The notes beneath the pieces were generated by a model. It had not been told where the DNA came from and ran no database searches. It was given only the letters and a program-made list of their open reading frames with translations. 64,000 nt of DNA from Streptomyces griseiscabiei (GTDB lineage Bacteria > Actinomycetota > Actinomycetes > Streptomycetales > Streptomycetaceae): positions 3,761,001-3,825,000 of the forward strand of contig NZ_JAGJBZ010000001.1 in assembly GCF_020010925.1 (NCBI RefSeq), read 5' to 3'. Each line of letters begins with the position of its first letter. The stretch's first letter is position 1. Positions 34,094 through 42,248 of the stretch are shown piece after piece. The position numbers and the translations under genes are program-made.

Positions 34094-34770
34094 CGGGTGG
34101 GCTCCAGGGAGTGCGGCAACGTACCCCAGGGATGATCCCCCACGCCGGGTACCGCGCAGTGCACGGAGGCGCCCCGGGCCCGGGCCAGGGCGCCGACGTC
34201 GATGTCCGGCGGCACCCCGTGCACCAGATGGCAGACCCGCGCGCCGAGGCCGCGGGTGCCGCCGGGCCAGGGCTCGGGCGGCTGGTCCCGGTACGTCTCC
34301 CAGGTGCCCTCGAAGGTGACGACGAGGTCGGCGATCCTGGCGTACGCGGGGTGCGGCGGGGTGCCGTGGTTGAGGGCGAGGGTGGCGGCGCCCGCGCCCC
34401 AGACGGCCGCCGCCAGCCGCCGGTAGTAGTCGAACCCGCCGAGTTCGGCGGCCACTTGGTCGAGAAACGTGCCGTCGGTGCCGTACCAGGCGTGGTAGCG
34501 GGCCAGTTCGCGGACGACCTCCGCGACGGGCCGGCGGCCGTAGCCGGTGTCGGCGTAGCCGAGGAGCCGTACGCCGGCCGTCCGCAGCCGGCCCGCGACC
34601 CGGAGGAACGCCGGGTCGGGGGCGTCGCCCGGACCGGAGGCCGGGTTGAGGACGACGCCGTACAGAAGGGGCGCGGCGGCGACGAGGGCGTCCCATTCGG
34701 CGGGGCGGTCGCGGGGGTGCTCGTAGTAGGGGACCAGCAGGGAGGGGCGGAGGGGGGCCGGTGTGCTCAT
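34090..34770 (-). CDS. GH135 spherulin-4/Sph3-like glycoside hydrolase
   Basis: 226-aa protein of the spherulation-specific family 4, with PYYEHP near residue 14, GYADTGYG (71-78), TDGTFLDQV (98-106) and VVTFEG (E154). Fungal Sph3 (GH135) hydrolyses N-acetylgalactosamine regions of galactosaminogalactan. The usual acidic residue after the LD in the second motif is Gln here (Q105). No signal peptide or anchor is visible, so the protein should be cytoplasmic, unlike the GH114 partner. Coupled by 4-bp overlaps on both sides. Confidence 0.88.
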   Translation of the reverse strand: MSTPAPLRPSLLVPYYEHPRDRPAEWDALVAAAPLLYGVVLNPASGPGDAPDPAFLRVAGRLRTAGVRLLGYADTGYGRRPVAEVVRELARYHAWYGTDGTFLDQVAAELGGFDYYRRLAAAVWGAGAATLALNHGTPPHPAYARIADLVVTFEGTWETYRDQPPEPWPGGTRGLGARVCHLVHGVPPDIDVGALARARGASVHCAVPGVGDHPWGTLPHSLEPTR

Positions 34771-36260
34771 CGGTGTGCCGTCGCCCTCCCCAGCAGTCCG
34801 CAGACCAGGCATGCCTGGAGTGCCGCCGCGCCGCCGTACACGAGCAGTCCGGCGCCGTGCGGGTCGCCCGGATGCGTCGCCAGGGCCAGGGTCTGGGCGA
34901 GGGCCGTGGCACAGCAGACGGCGGCGGCGCCGAGGACCGCGCCGAACGACTGGAGCAGCAGGCCCGTCCAGAGCACCGCGCCCAGCAGGAGCAGTCCCGC
35001 GAAGTGGACGGCGTCCAGGCGTGGGGCGTCGGGCCACAGCCCGGCCGTGGCGTGGGCCAGGACCAGCAGGGAGACGAGGTAGCCGGCCAGGCACTGGACC
35101 AGGGTGACCGTGGTGGCCCGCCAGAAGGCGCCCGGGGTGCTGGTGGAGCGCAGTCCGGCGAGGCCTCCGCTGCGGAAGCGGTACAGCAGCCATTCGGCGG
35201 GGCCCATGCTGAGCGTGAGCGCCACGGCGGCGGGGGTCGCGACCGAACCGCTCCCCTCGTGGGCGATCAGGTCCCCCACCGCCGCGTACAGCACCAGCAC
35301 CCCGATGCCGAGCCCGAAGAAGGCGTACGGCAGGGAGGCGGCGAGCCGGGGCGAGGCCTGGGCCTTCGCCTCGGAACCGCCGGCGGCGCCGGGGAGAGTG
35401 ACTCCTCGGAACCGCGACTGCCGTACGGCGGGCGCCACTTCGTGGGTCGCCAGGAGCACGACCGCCACCAGGGAACCGGCCAGCAGGCTGAGCCGCGCCC
35501 AGACGGGCACCGGCTGGACGAGGGCGAACAGCGCGCCCGCCGCCATCGGCGACAGGCTGTGCAGCAGCGCCCGTTCGCGGCCCAGGACCAGCAGGACGGT
35601 CGCGGCGCCCAGATAGCAGGCCTCCCCGGCGGCGAAGACCACCGCGCCCGGGTCGCCGTCACCCGCCGCGAGACAGGCGACCGCCGTGCAGAGCAGCGCG
35701 CCCGCCGGGGCGCCGACGGCCAAGGAGCGGCGGCACGCGTCACCATCGCCCAGCCCGAGCCAGGAGTACGCCCGGTGGGCGAGCCCCTGGTTCCACATCC
35801 AGCCGCACAGGGCGCCCGCCAGCAGCGGGACCGTACCGGCGGGCAGGCCGGAACCGTCCCGGGGGCCGGTCAGCAGGGGGGCGCCGAGGACGTAGGCGAG
35901 GCCGGGGAGGGCGAAGACCACTCCGCGCAGCAGACAGCCCAGCAGACCGATCCGCCAGGGGTCGGGCGCGGGGCCCGCCGGTTCGGGGTGGGCGCGCTCG
36001 ACGCGTTCGTACAGCTCCTCGGCCAGGGCGAAGGAGTTGCGGCAGCCGTAGCGTTCCCGGGTCCGGTCGTCCGACATGCCGTCGGACTCCAGCAGTGCGG
36101 CTATCTCGTCCGGGTGGACGGCGGCGGCCACGAACTCGCGGTGCCGGTCCGCGAGTTGGTCGACGGGGTCGGGCTCGGCCCAGCGTGGTCTGCGTTGCCG
36201 GGGGACGGCGGGGAGGGTGCCCGGCCGGGGTCCCGGGGGCGTGGACGGGTCGTGGCTCAC
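34767..36260 (-). CDS. Polytopic membrane protein, candidate polysaccharide exporter (PelG-like role)
   Basis: 497 aa from GTG 36260. The first 115 residues are cytoplasmic and include HPDEIAALLESDGMSD and a YGCRNSFALAEELYERV helix; about 12 hydrophobic segments follow to the C-terminus, with no large external domain. Size and topology fit a flippase-like partner of PelF such as PelG, but sequence similarity to PelG is not evident by eye and the N-terminal domain is an addition. It overlaps both neighbours by four bases, so it is made together with the glycosyltransferase. Function inferred from context. Confidence 0.75.
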   Translation of the reverse strand: MSHDPSTPPGPRPGTLPAVPRQRRPRWAEPDPVDQLADRHREFVAAAVHPDEIAALLESDGMSDDRTRERYGCRNSFALAEELYERVERAHPEPAGPAPDPWRIGLLGCLLRGVVFALPGLAYVLGAPLLTGPRDGSGLPAGTVPLLAGALCGWMWNQGLAHRAYSWLGLGDGDACRRSLAVGAPAGALLCTAVACLAAGDGDPGAVVFAAGEACYLGAATVLLVLGRERALLHSLSPMAAGALFALVQPVPVWARLSLLAGSLVAVVLLATHEVAPAVRQSRFRGVTLPGAAGGSEAKAQASPRLAASLPYAFFGLGIGVLVLYAAVGDLIAHEGSGSVATPAAVALTLSMGPAEWLLYRFRSGGLAGLRSTSTPGAFWRATTVTLVQCLAGYLVSLLVLAHATAGLWPDAPRLDAVHFAGLLLLGAVLWTGLLLQSFGAVLGAAAVCCATALAQTLALATHPGDPHGAGLLVYGGAAALQACLVCGLLGRATAHR

Positions 36261-37780
36261 CGGTCGGCTCCGTCCGTCGGCGCGGAGTGGTACCAGGGGT
36301 CGCGCAGTTCGACGGTCCAGTCGGCGACCGTCGCCGGCGCGGGCGCGTACACGGTCTGGTCCCGGCCCGCCAGCTCCCGGTAGATCGTGCGGAAGGCGTC
36401 CACGGACCGGCGCAGGGTGAACCGGTCGATCACCCGCCGGCGCGCCGACTCGCCCAGTGCCAGGCGGAGTTCGTCGTCGCGGAGGAGGGTGAGCGCGGCG
36501 GCGGCCATCGCCTCCGGTTCGCGCGGCGGGACGACGATCCCGGTGTCGCCGACCGCCTCGCGGACCCCGCCGACATCGGTGGACACGGTCGTACGGCCGC
36601 AGGACATGGCCTCGATCAGGGAGAACGGGAAGCCCTCGGAGATGGAGGAGAGCATCACGATGTGCCCGGCGGCGTAGGCCCGCCGGACCTCGGTGACCCG
36701 GCCCTCGAAGGTGAGCCCGTCCGTGACGCCCAGGTCGGCGGCGAGTTTCTCCAGCTCGGTGCGGTACCCCTCGCCACCGGGCGGCACGGGCCCGAACAGC
36801 CGGAGCCGGGTCCGGGGGATCTCGGCGCGGACCAGGGCGTAGGCGTGCAGCAGTGTCTCCAGGTCCTTGATGGGGTCGACGCGCCCGCACCAGGTGAGGG
36901 TGGGCACCTCGGGTTCGGGTCCCGCGTGCGGGAAGGCGGCCGGGTCGACGCCGTTGTAGACCGTGCGGATCCTGTCGGCGTCGGCGCCGCCGCGCTCCTC
37001 CCAGCGGCGGTTGTACTGGTTGCAGGGGGTGATGAGGTCGGCGGCGCGGTAGCCGAGCCGGGTCAGCTCGCGGTGGAAGCCGAGCATGAAGGCCTTCACC
37101 GGCCAGCGCTGGCCGCTGCCGCGCTGGCCGAGGTAGCGCTCGCGGAGGTAGATGCCGTGCTCGGTGAGCAGGAACGGTACGCCGTCCAGCTCACGGGCGG
37201 CGAGCGCGGGCAGGGTGGCCAGACCGCCGCTGACCGCGTGGGCCACGGAGTCCTCCGGGATGCGGGCGCCGAGTGGGCGCAGGGCGTGTTCCAGCAGGTC
37301 GGTCGCGGTGAGCGCGTCATGGACCGTGGGGTGCGCGGCGGCCGTCGCCAGGTGCGGCATCGTCCAGATCCACATCAGCGAGCGCAGCGCGGACTCGGTG
37401 CGCAGGGCCGCCGACAGGTGTCCGTCGCGGGCCAGCGCGGCGAGTTCGTACAGGGCCGTGCCGAAGTCGCGGGGCGCCTCGGGGTCGAGGACGGAGAGCA
37501 GCAGCCGTTCGTAGGAGTCGGTGAAGCGGCGGCGGGCCGCGCCGTACGGGGCGCGGGCGCGGCCGGGGCGCGGGCCCCAGGTGGGTACACAGGTGTGCCG
37601 GTACACGTTCGGCGGCAGTTCCCAGGTCACGGGTTCGCGGCCGGTTCCGGTGAGCGACACGAGGTGGAACTCGACGTCGGGCATGCCCCGGACGAGTTGG
37701 TCGCACCAGGTGCTGACCCCTCCGTGGACATGCGGGTAGGTGCCTTCGGTGAGCATGGTGACGTGGCGGCCGTCGCGCAT
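36257..37780 (-). CDS. pelF: PelF-family GT4 glycosyltransferase
   Basis: 507-aa cytoplasmic GT-B enzyme. The N-terminal stretch LTEGTYPHVHGGVSTW (10-25) is the PelF hallmark, and the C-terminal half has GRVDPIKDLETL and the EX7E motif EGFPFSLIE (382-390). PelF polymerises UDP-activated N-acetylgalactosamine in the Pel pathway; the fungal galactosaminogalactan synthase Gtb3 carries a related domain. GGGGAG lies about ten bases before the ATG. It begins the tightly overlapped four-gene block and follows the deacetylase gene by 120 bp. Confidence 0.92.
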   Translation of the reverse strand: MRDGRHVTMLTEGTYPHVHGGVSTWCDQLVRGMPDVEFHLVSLTGTGREPVTWELPPNVYRHTCVPTWGPRPGRARAPYGAARRRFTDSYERLLLSVLDPEAPRDFGTALYELAALARDGHLSAALRTESALRSLMWIWTMPHLATAAAHPTVHDALTATDLLEHALRPLGARIPEDSVAHAVSGGLATLPALAARELDGVPFLLTEHGIYLRERYLGQRGSGQRWPVKAFMLGFHRELTRLGYRAADLITPCNQYNRRWEERGGADADRIRTVYNGVDPAAFPHAGPEPEVPTLTWCGRVDPIKDLETLLHAYALVRAEIPRTRLRLFGPVPPGGEGYRTELEKLAADLGVTDGLTFEGRVTEVRRAYAAGHIVMLSSISEGFPFSLIEAMSCGRTTVSTDVGGVREAVGDTGIVVPPREPEAMAAAALTLLRDDELRLALGESARRRVIDRFTLRRSVDAFRTIYRELAGRDQTVYAPAPATVADWTVELRDPWYHSAPTDGADR

Positions 37781-37867
37781 GGCTGTGCTGCTCCCCCCGT
37801 TGCTGTCGTGCGGATGATGGGTGGGGAACTGCGGGCCCGACCCCGGCTGCGGGTCCGTGGGGGTCGA

Positions 37868-37889
37868 TCGCGCAGTTCCCCGCGCCTCT
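37868..37889 (+). repeat. Intergenic palindromic repeat, forward copy 6
   Basis: Core with one substitution in the 120-bp gap between the deacetylase gene and pelF, 12 bases past the deacetylase stop. It may attenuate transcription between the two parts of the locus. Confidence 0.75.
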
Positions 37890-37900
37890 TCGGGGGCGCT

Positions 37901-39934
37901 CTACGGCAACTTGAGCTTCACGGCCGACTGCAGTGCCGCCGGCGTCGTCCAGGCCGAGCGGGCTCCCGCGTACGGGGTGCCGAACGCGGTCGTCCCGAGC
38001 GGGAGTTGCTGGACGGTTCCCTTCGGTGCCGTCACCGGGATCTCGGTCCCGGAGGGTGCCTTCACCGTCACCGCCGTACCGATCCGGTACGCGGTGACCG
38101 TGCCGTTCGTGACGGCGGTCTGCCAGGCGGCCCGGCGCTTCAGCTCGGCGCCGACCGCGCTCTGCCGGGGGCTCTCCAGCGGGGTGTCGGTGGCGAACAG
38201 GTCCCGGTAGTCGGCGAGCACCTGGTCCAGGACCGGGTAGAGCAGGCGCTCCTCGGCCAGGTTGGACTGGTGGGCGTAGTGCGGCCGGGGGTCGTTGCCG
38301 ACGATGTGCAGCAGGGCGGTGCGGACCTCCTGCGGGACGATGTGCGCCGCGTACCCGGTGGCCGGGTCCAGCGGGGCGGCCAGGCAGGTGGAGGTCGCGT
38401 TGTTCTCGCAGATCCCGCTGCCGCCGTCGGCCGCCGAGGTGTAGACCCAGTTGTACTCGTCGGCCATCTCGGCGGCCGTGCCCACGTTGTAGTAGACGTT
38501 CATCGGGTGGCGCGGCACGGTCAGCGCGGCGCCCACCGGGCGCTGGGCGGGCTCACGGGAGTTGTCGGAGGCGATCCATTTGACACCGTTGTCGGCGAGG
38601 GCGCCCGCGAGGTTCGGGTTGTCGTCCGGCTGCTGCGGCAGCGTCCGCAGACCCGAGTGCTCGCCCGTCACCAGTTCGTCGCGCCGCACCGCGAGGCCGC
38701 GCGCGACGGCCCAGTCGTGGTTGTCGCGGATCTGCTTCGCGATGTCGGCGCGGCTCAGATAGCGGGTGGTGCCGTTCGCGTTCTTCGCGCAGCTCCACGG
38801 GACGGTCGAGGTGTCCTGGACGCAGCCGAGGTACTGGTGGGTGTGGGTGTGGTTGATCCAGCGGTACGCGGCCCGGTCGGCGAGCAGCCGGTCGGTGAGG
38901 GCGTCGGTGCCGCCGTTCGCCGCCTTCCACTCCTCGCCGCTGCCCCCGTTGTAGACCATGTCGAGGGTGAAGCCGCTGGACTGCTGCCACTGCCGGGCGT
39001 ACTCGGCGTCGGCGGCGGTCATCCGGATCGGCTCGGTCCCGGCGCCCTCCCCGTCACCGCAGTTGAAGCTGCCGGGGGTGCAGTTGTGCTCGGTGTCCCA
39101 GCGGCTGTCGGGTGCGAAGACGTCGTCGACGTGGACGGCGAAGTAGTTGCGGTTCCGCCCGAGATGCACGCCGTCCGTCAGCCATTCGACGATGCCCCGG
39201 GCCAGCACCCGGAACTGCCGCTGGTGCTGGTTGTAGGCGAAGGTGACGACCAGTTCGCGGCGCCCGTCGTGGGCGTACTCGCCGACCAGGCTGCCCCGGC
39301 CGCTGCCGCCGGGCACCGGGAGGTCGACGTAGCTGGTGTAGCCGGGGCGGGGCCGGGCGACGAAGCCGTAGCTCTCCTGCGTGGACGCGGAGTTGTCCTC
39401 GAAGGTGAACCGCCCGTCCAGATAGCCGAAGCGGCCGGCCTTCCCGGCGGCGGTCACCGTGGCCTCGCGGCCGTCGAGGGAGCCCGCCCAGCCGCCCTCG
39501 CTGGTGTAGTCGAGCCCGACCCCGGGGTGCGCCCAGGTGTAGGCGTCGACCTGCGGGATGCCGTACGTCCGCTCGTACGTCTCCAGGGCGGTCTGCTCGG
39601 CCGAACCCTCGCCGAAGGGGGCCTCGTTGGGCAGGACCACGCCCTGGTACCTCGCCCGCGGGGTGCCGCCGACGGTGTCGCTCAGGAAGGCCGCGGTGAT
39701 CGTCGGGCGGGCGGTGTCGTTCAGGTCGACGCGGGTGTACGGCACGCCGGTGCTCTTCAGTTCCTCCGCGATGGCCCGCACGGGGCTGTCGCCGTTGTCC
39801 AGCACCAGGACCCTGAGGTCGACACGCGGTGCGGCGGCGGCCGACGCTTCGGGTATGCCCACGCCCGCCGCCAGCAGGCTCGCGCTCGCCACGACCGCGG
39901 CGGCGCTCCTCCATCCGGGCACGCTGTGCGTCAT
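37901..39934 (-). CDS. Secreted CE18/Agd3-like polysaccharide deacetylase
   Basis: 677 aa from ATG 39934, chosen since GGGAGGGG lies five bases upstream and a Sec signal peptide (1-34, ending ASAAA) follows directly. A central deacetylase barrel carries metal-binding HVDD (268-271) and HTHTH (362-366 region). An N-terminal domain (35-255) and a C-terminal beta domain flank it. This three-part layout and motif set match fungal Agd3, the CE18 enzyme that removes acetyl groups from galactosaminogalactan. First gene of the exopolysaccharide locus, divergent from pepA. Assignment rests on motif memory, not a search. Confidence 0.8.
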   Translation of the reverse strand: MTHSVPGWRSAAAVVASASLLAAGVGIPEASAAAAPRVDLRVLVLDNGDSPVRAIAEELKSTGVPYTRVDLNDTARPTITAAFLSDTVGGTPRARYQGVVLPNEAPFGEGSAEQTALETYERTYGIPQVDAYTWAHPGVGLDYTSEGGWAGSLDGREATVTAAGKAGRFGYLDGRFTFEDNSASTQESYGFVARPRPGYTSYVDLPVPGGSGRGSLVGEYAHDGRRELVVTFAYNQHQRQFRVLARGIVEWLTDGVHLGRNRNYFAVHVDDVFAPDSRWDTEHNCTPGSFNCGDGEGAGTEPIRMTAADAEYARQWQQSSGFTLDMVYNGGSGEEWKAANGGTDALTDRLLADRAAYRWINHTHTHQYLGCVQDTSTVPWSCAKNANGTTRYLSRADIAKQIRDNHDWAVARGLAVRRDELVTGEHSGLRTLPQQPDDNPNLAGALADNGVKWIASDNSREPAQRPVGAALTVPRHPMNVYYNVGTAAEMADEYNWVYTSAADGGSGICENNATSTCLAAPLDPATGYAAHIVPQEVRTALLHIVGNDPRPHYAHQSNLAEERLLYPVLDQVLADYRDLFATDTPLESPRQSAVGAELKRRAAWQTAVTNGTVTAYRIGTAVTVKAPSGTEIPVTAPKGTVQQLPLGTTAFGTPYAGARSAWTTPAALQSAVKLKLP

Positions 39935-40432
39935 GTTCGCCCCTCCCGAAGAAAGATGACCCTCGGCCGGACCGAAGCGCATGCCGAGGGCAGTCCTTGG
40001 AAATGATGTGGACCGATGAGTTGATCACTCACCGGCGGGACGAGTGTGTCCCAGGTCAGGGGCGTACGAGGCACGAAAATGACCATGAAGCCACATAGGG
40101 GTGAACGCCCGCAGGAGTGATCGAAATCCGGTGGGCACGCTACGCGCGGAGACCCGCGGCGGACTCCGCGCGGACCACGGAACGCGCGATCCCCCTCCCG
40201 GCGACAAGGGATCCCCCTATGCCGAAGACATGGGGATCTCCCTGCACGGCCGGAGCGGAAAGTCGGGGAGGCTGGTCGCAGCGGACTCCGCGCGGACGGT
40301 GTACGGACGGCGGGAGCGCAACCGGCCGACGACCCAGGTCCGATGGGCCGAACAAGGGCCTAGGCTCGTTCTCGGCACGTCGACCCATCCGTTCGGCCAC
40401 CGAAACTCAATCGGAAGCGAGATTTCACCACC
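39935..40432. promoter_or_regulatory. Divergent control region, polysaccharide locus / pepA
   Basis: About 500 bases with no convincing gene. A 17-base direct repeat (40159-40175 and 40281-40297) contains the perfect palindrome TCCGCGCGGA in each copy. GATCACTC (40023-40030) and GAGTGATC (40115-40122) form a wider inverted pair. TAGGCT at 40361-40366 is a possible -10 for pepA. The promoter of the deacetylase gene is not identified. Confidence 0.5.
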
Positions 40433-41959
40433 GTGACTGCTCTCACTCTCAGCACCGCCGCCGCGCCGGGCCTCCGGGTCGACGCGATCGTGGTCGGTGT
40501 CGCGAAGGGCGCCGAGGCACCGGTCGTAGCGCCGGGTGCCGAGGCCGTGGACAAGGCGTACGACGGCAGACTGGCCGATGTCCTCACGACCCTCGGCGCC
40601 TCGGGCGCGGAGGGCGAGGTGACGAAGCTGCCCGCGCCGTCCGGCTTCAAGGCGCCGCTCGTGGTGGCGGTGGGCCTGGGCGCGGTGCCCGCGAAGGACG
40701 GCGCGTTCGCCGCGGAGGCGCTGCGCCGCGCAGCCGGTGCCGCGGCCCGTGCCCTGTCCGGGACGAAGAAGGCCGCGTTCACGCTGCCCGTCGAGTCCGC
40801 CGACGCCGTGGCCGCCGTCGCCGAGGGCGCGCTGCTCGGCGCGTACTCGTTCGACGCCTACAAGGAGCAGGGCAAGGACGCGAAGGCGAAGAACGGCAAG
40901 GCGCCGCTCGCCGAGGTCACCCTGCTCGGCGCGAAGCCCCGCGACAAGGCCCACAAGGCGGCCGTCGAGCGCGCGATCGCGGTGACCGAGGAGCTGAACC
41001 GCGCCCGCGACCTGATCAACACCCCGCCGAACGACCTCGACCCGGAGGCCTTCGCCGCCGTCGCGCAGACCGCGGCCAAGGAGCACGGCATCAAGGTGAC
41101 CGTCCTCGACGAGAAGGCGCTCGCCAAGGGCGGCTACGGCGGCATCCTCGGCGTCGGCGCGGGCTCGGCGGCCACGCCCCGGCTGGTGCAGCTGTCGTAC
41201 ACCAGCTCCCGGGCGAAGAAGCACCTGGCGTTCGTCGGCAAGGGCATCACCTACGACTCGGGCGGTATCTCCCTCAAGCCCGCCGGGCACAACGAGACGA
41301 TGAAGTGCGACATGAGCGGTGCCGCCGCCGTGTTCGCCGCGGTCGTCGCCGCCGCCCGGCTCAAGCTGGAGGTCAACATCACGGGCTGGCTCGCCCTCGC
41401 CGAGAACATGCCGTCCGGCTCCGCCACCCGCCCGGGTGATGTGCTGCGCATGTACAGCGGCAAGACGGTGGAGGTGCTGAACACCGACGCCGAGGGCCGG
41501 CTGGTGCTGGCCGACGCGCTCGCCAAGGCCTCCGAGGACAAGCCGGACGCGATCGTCGACGTGGCGACGCTGACCGGGGCGATGATGCTGGCGCTGGGCA
41601 ACCGGACCTTCGGGATCATGGCCAACGACGACGCGTTCCGCTCCGCGGTGCACGAGGCGGCCGAGGAGTCGGGCGAGCCGGCGTGGCCGATGCCGCTGCC
41701 GGACCACCTGCGCAAGGGGATGGACTCCCCGACCGCCGACATCGCGAACATGGGCGAGCGCTACGGCGGTGGCCTGGTCGCCGGGCTCTTCCTGAAGGAG
41801 TTCGTCGGCGAGGGGATCACCTGGGCGCACCTGGACATCGCGGGGCCGGCGTTCAACGAGTCCGGTCCCTTCGGGTACACCCCCAAGGGCGGGACCGGGA
41901 CGGCCGTGCGGACGCTGGTGCGGCTGGCCGAGCGGGCGGCCTCCGGCGACCTGGGGTGA
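40433..41959 (+). CDS. pepA: Leucyl aminopeptidase (PepA, M17 family)
   Basis: 508-aa cytosolic dizinc aminopeptidase. The C-terminal catalytic domain has the metal and active-site motifs GKGITYDSGGISLKP, MKCDMSGAA and NTDAEGRLVLADAL (family signature). The N-terminal domain (1-170) is Ala-rich, as in other streptomycetes. Start is GTG 40433. In M. tuberculosis the matching gene also lies between the cob genes and the lipoyl enzymes. Confidence 0.96.
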   Translation: MTALTLSTAAAPGLRVDAIVVGVAKGAEAPVVAPGAEAVDKAYDGRLADVLTTLGASGAEGEVTKLPAPSGFKAPLVVAVGLGAVPAKDGAFAAEALRRAAGAAARALSGTKKAAFTLPVESADAVAAVAEGALLGAYSFDAYKEQGKDAKAKNGKAPLAEVTLLGAKPRDKAHKAAVERAIAVTEELNRARDLINTPPNDLDPEAFAAVAQTAAKEHGIKVTVLDEKALAKGGYGGILGVGAGSAATPRLVQLSYTSSRAKKHLAFVGKGITYDSGGISLKPAGHNETMKCDMSGAAAVFAAVVAAARLKLEVNITGWLALAENMPSGSATRPGDVLRMYSGKTVEVLNTDAEGRLVLADALAKASEDKPDAIVDVATLTGAMMLALGNRTFGIMANDDAFRSAVHEAAEESGEPAWPMPLPDHLRKGMDSPTADIANMGERYGGGLVAGLFLKEFVGEGITWAHLDIAGPAFNESGPFGYTPKGGTGTAVRTLVRLAERAASGDLG

Positions 41960-42019
41960 TGTCCGCCTAGCGACTCGGTCCGGTCGGCAGTACGGCGGGT
42001 GCGGGGGCGTGGGGGCTGA

Positions 42020-42041
42020 TCGCGCAGTTCCCCGCGCCCCC
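42020..42041 (+). repeat. Intergenic palindromic repeat, forward copy 7
   Basis: Core with a changed last base, 61 bases past the pepA stop and before lpdA. Confidence 0.75.
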
Positions 42042-42248
42042 GAAGGGCGCGCCGCCCACTCCCTCCTTCTCAAGTGAGCGTGTGGTGTCTCACACCCCGG
42101 CCCGGCGTCTCGTTCCTTCCCGACAAGTGCGAAGATGGGGCTCGGCAGGACAGGGCCCCCACCACAGGGCCGAAGAAGAGCGGCCGGACCCAGCCGCCGC
42201 GCGGTCGTGGACGACCGGCGTACGGCGCACATGCATGGAGGACGTGAC

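Noticed and set aside
33284..39934. c-di-GMP control of the polysaccharide locus as in Pel
   Set aside because: No PelD, GGDEF, EAL or PilZ protein is encoded here, so such control cannot be claimed from this window.
36095..40006. Long plus-strand open frame opposite the polysaccharide locus
   Set aside because: Shadow of pelF and the deacetylase gene; those have signal peptide, ribosome sites and catalytic motifs.
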